DNA of 64,000 bases from NCBI GenBank assembly GCA_024364735.1, contig JAGFNQ010001121.1:312239-376238 (forward strand), read 5' to 3'. The DNA comes from Boesenbergia rotunda (taxonomy: Eukaryota > Streptophyta > Magnoliopsida > Zingiberales > Zingiberaceae). The position numbers were made by a program, and so were the translations under genes. Positions 63,452-64,000 of this stretch are shown piece after piece. The notes under the pieces were generated by a model. It made no database searches and had not been told where the DNA came from. It saw only the letters and a list, made by a program, of their open reading frames with translations. Numbering within the stretch: the stretch's first letter is position 1; every line of letters begins with the position of its first letter.

Positions 63452-64000
63452 ATTCACTTAGTATTGTATCTATTTGACTGCCCCTACTCAGTAGGGTTGA
63501 CTTGGGTTTGACTGTTTGACTGCATTTGAACTTGGGTTTGACTATTTGATTATTTGCTTTATTCTCTGTTTATGAGTACTTGTTCTCCTTGCAGTTAGGA
63601 TTGTGCCTTGTAGAATAGAGTATCTCAATGTTTTTTGCTCTACTTGATTTCAAAAATCAGTCTTCTAAAAATAGATTTTGAAAAACTGCTTTACTTGATT
63701 TCAAAATCAGTTTTCACCTTTTCTTAGTTTTATAGCAAAACAACCCCCTTTAAAAATTAGGGTTTTTTCGAAAATGGACTTAGCCTAGGCCCTAACCCTA
63801 GAACTGCATGCACCTATAGACTTAGAAGCCAGCATCTCACAAGCACCTTAGGGTACTTTTGATTGACAACCTAGAAAGGGTTGAGATGCTTAGGTCTTTG
63901 CCTTAATTCAAGATGCTTTAAGTCAGTGCATCTGCAGTAATTGGGGCACTAAATACAATATACATAGCAATCAAGTTAAGTGTCAAGCTTAGAAAATCTA
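63452..64000 (+). other. 3' internal region of SIRE derivative
   Basis: No gene. From about 63740 it matches the reverse complement of 17090-17370 (for example cctaaccctagaactgcatg and ggttgagatgcttaggtctt), which lies between pol and the 3' LTR of the complete SIRE element. The LTR is outside the window. Confidence 0.8.

Larger units (their letters stand above)
57807..64000 (+). mobile_element. SIRE derivative with gag and an extra gene, pol missing
   Basis: 5' LTR (57807-59147), primer site, leader, gag (59332-60970), spacer like that between gag and pol in the SIRE element at 14644-24514, then a tandem-repeat segment, a promoter-like GC array, a two-exon gene (62159-63451), and DNA that matches the SIRE 3' region downstream of pol (63740-64000 against 17090-17370 reversed). 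The 3' LTR lies beyond the window. Protease, integrase, reverse transcriptase and RNase H are absent. It is inserted in RNase H of the preceding copia element. Confidence 0.85.

Noticed and set aside
1..64000. Host genes, tRNA or rRNA genes
   Set aside because: Every long frame with recognisable motifs belongs to a retrotransposon; no exon-like conserved host protein, cloverleaf or rRNA core sequence was noticed on either strand.

Overview
Organism: a repeat-rich, AT-leaning plant nuclear genome. Every coding remnant I could recognise comes from LTR retrotransposons: Ty1/copia of the SIRE/Maximus type, Ty3/gypsy with tRNA-Met primer sites, Tekay-like and Athila-like elements. Large copia LTRs carrying GATCGGTC and GGCGCCC palindromes fit a large-genome monocot; Zingiberaceae is my weak guess from memory. 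No host gene, rRNA, tRNA, bacterial operon or CRISPR array was found.

Layout. 1-7255: a minus-strand copia element, broken by a plus-strand solo LTR (235-1523) and by a gag-only element (3339-6947) inserted near the start of its gag. 7256-9814: minus-oriented gypsy-LTR-like DNA full of tandem arrays. 9815-14643: a copia LTR fragment, then a decayed minus-strand Ty3/gypsy gag-pol. 14644-24514: an almost complete minus-strand SIRE-type copia. A single N at 24515 joins it to the 5' end of a second SIRE element (24516-27066). 27067-28552: 5' end of another minus copia. 28553-29316: a copia reverse-transcriptase remnant hosting a deep nest: Tekay-like element (29317-34867), inside it a solo LTR (34868-35008 and 44770-45565), inside that a gag-only copia element (35009-44769), and inside its LTR an Athila-like LTR fragment (35344-37573). 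45583-57806: a plus-strand copia gag-pol pseudogene split by an Athila-like element (46087-54485). 57807-64000: a SIRE-type element running off the right edge.

Most notable points. (1) The last element has LTR, gag and the SIRE 3' region, but pol is absent. In its place is a two-exon gene (62159-63451, predicted 398 aa, 96-bp intron kept in frame) with its own TATA box and an LTR-like array of GC palindromes. (2) Several unrelated LTR families share one architecture: an array of short inverted repeats in U3 just upstream of the TATA box, with a different core sequence in each family. (3) Two gag-only, non-autonomous copia elements are present; the larger keeps an uninterrupted 429-codon gag without a CCHC knuckle. 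Autonomous relatives in the genome presumably supply reverse transcriptase and integrase; every pol in this window is broken by stops or frameshifts.

Method limits: boundaries come from reading TG..CA termini, primer sites, polypurine tracts and target-site duplications by eye. Family names rest on remembered motifs, not on searches.
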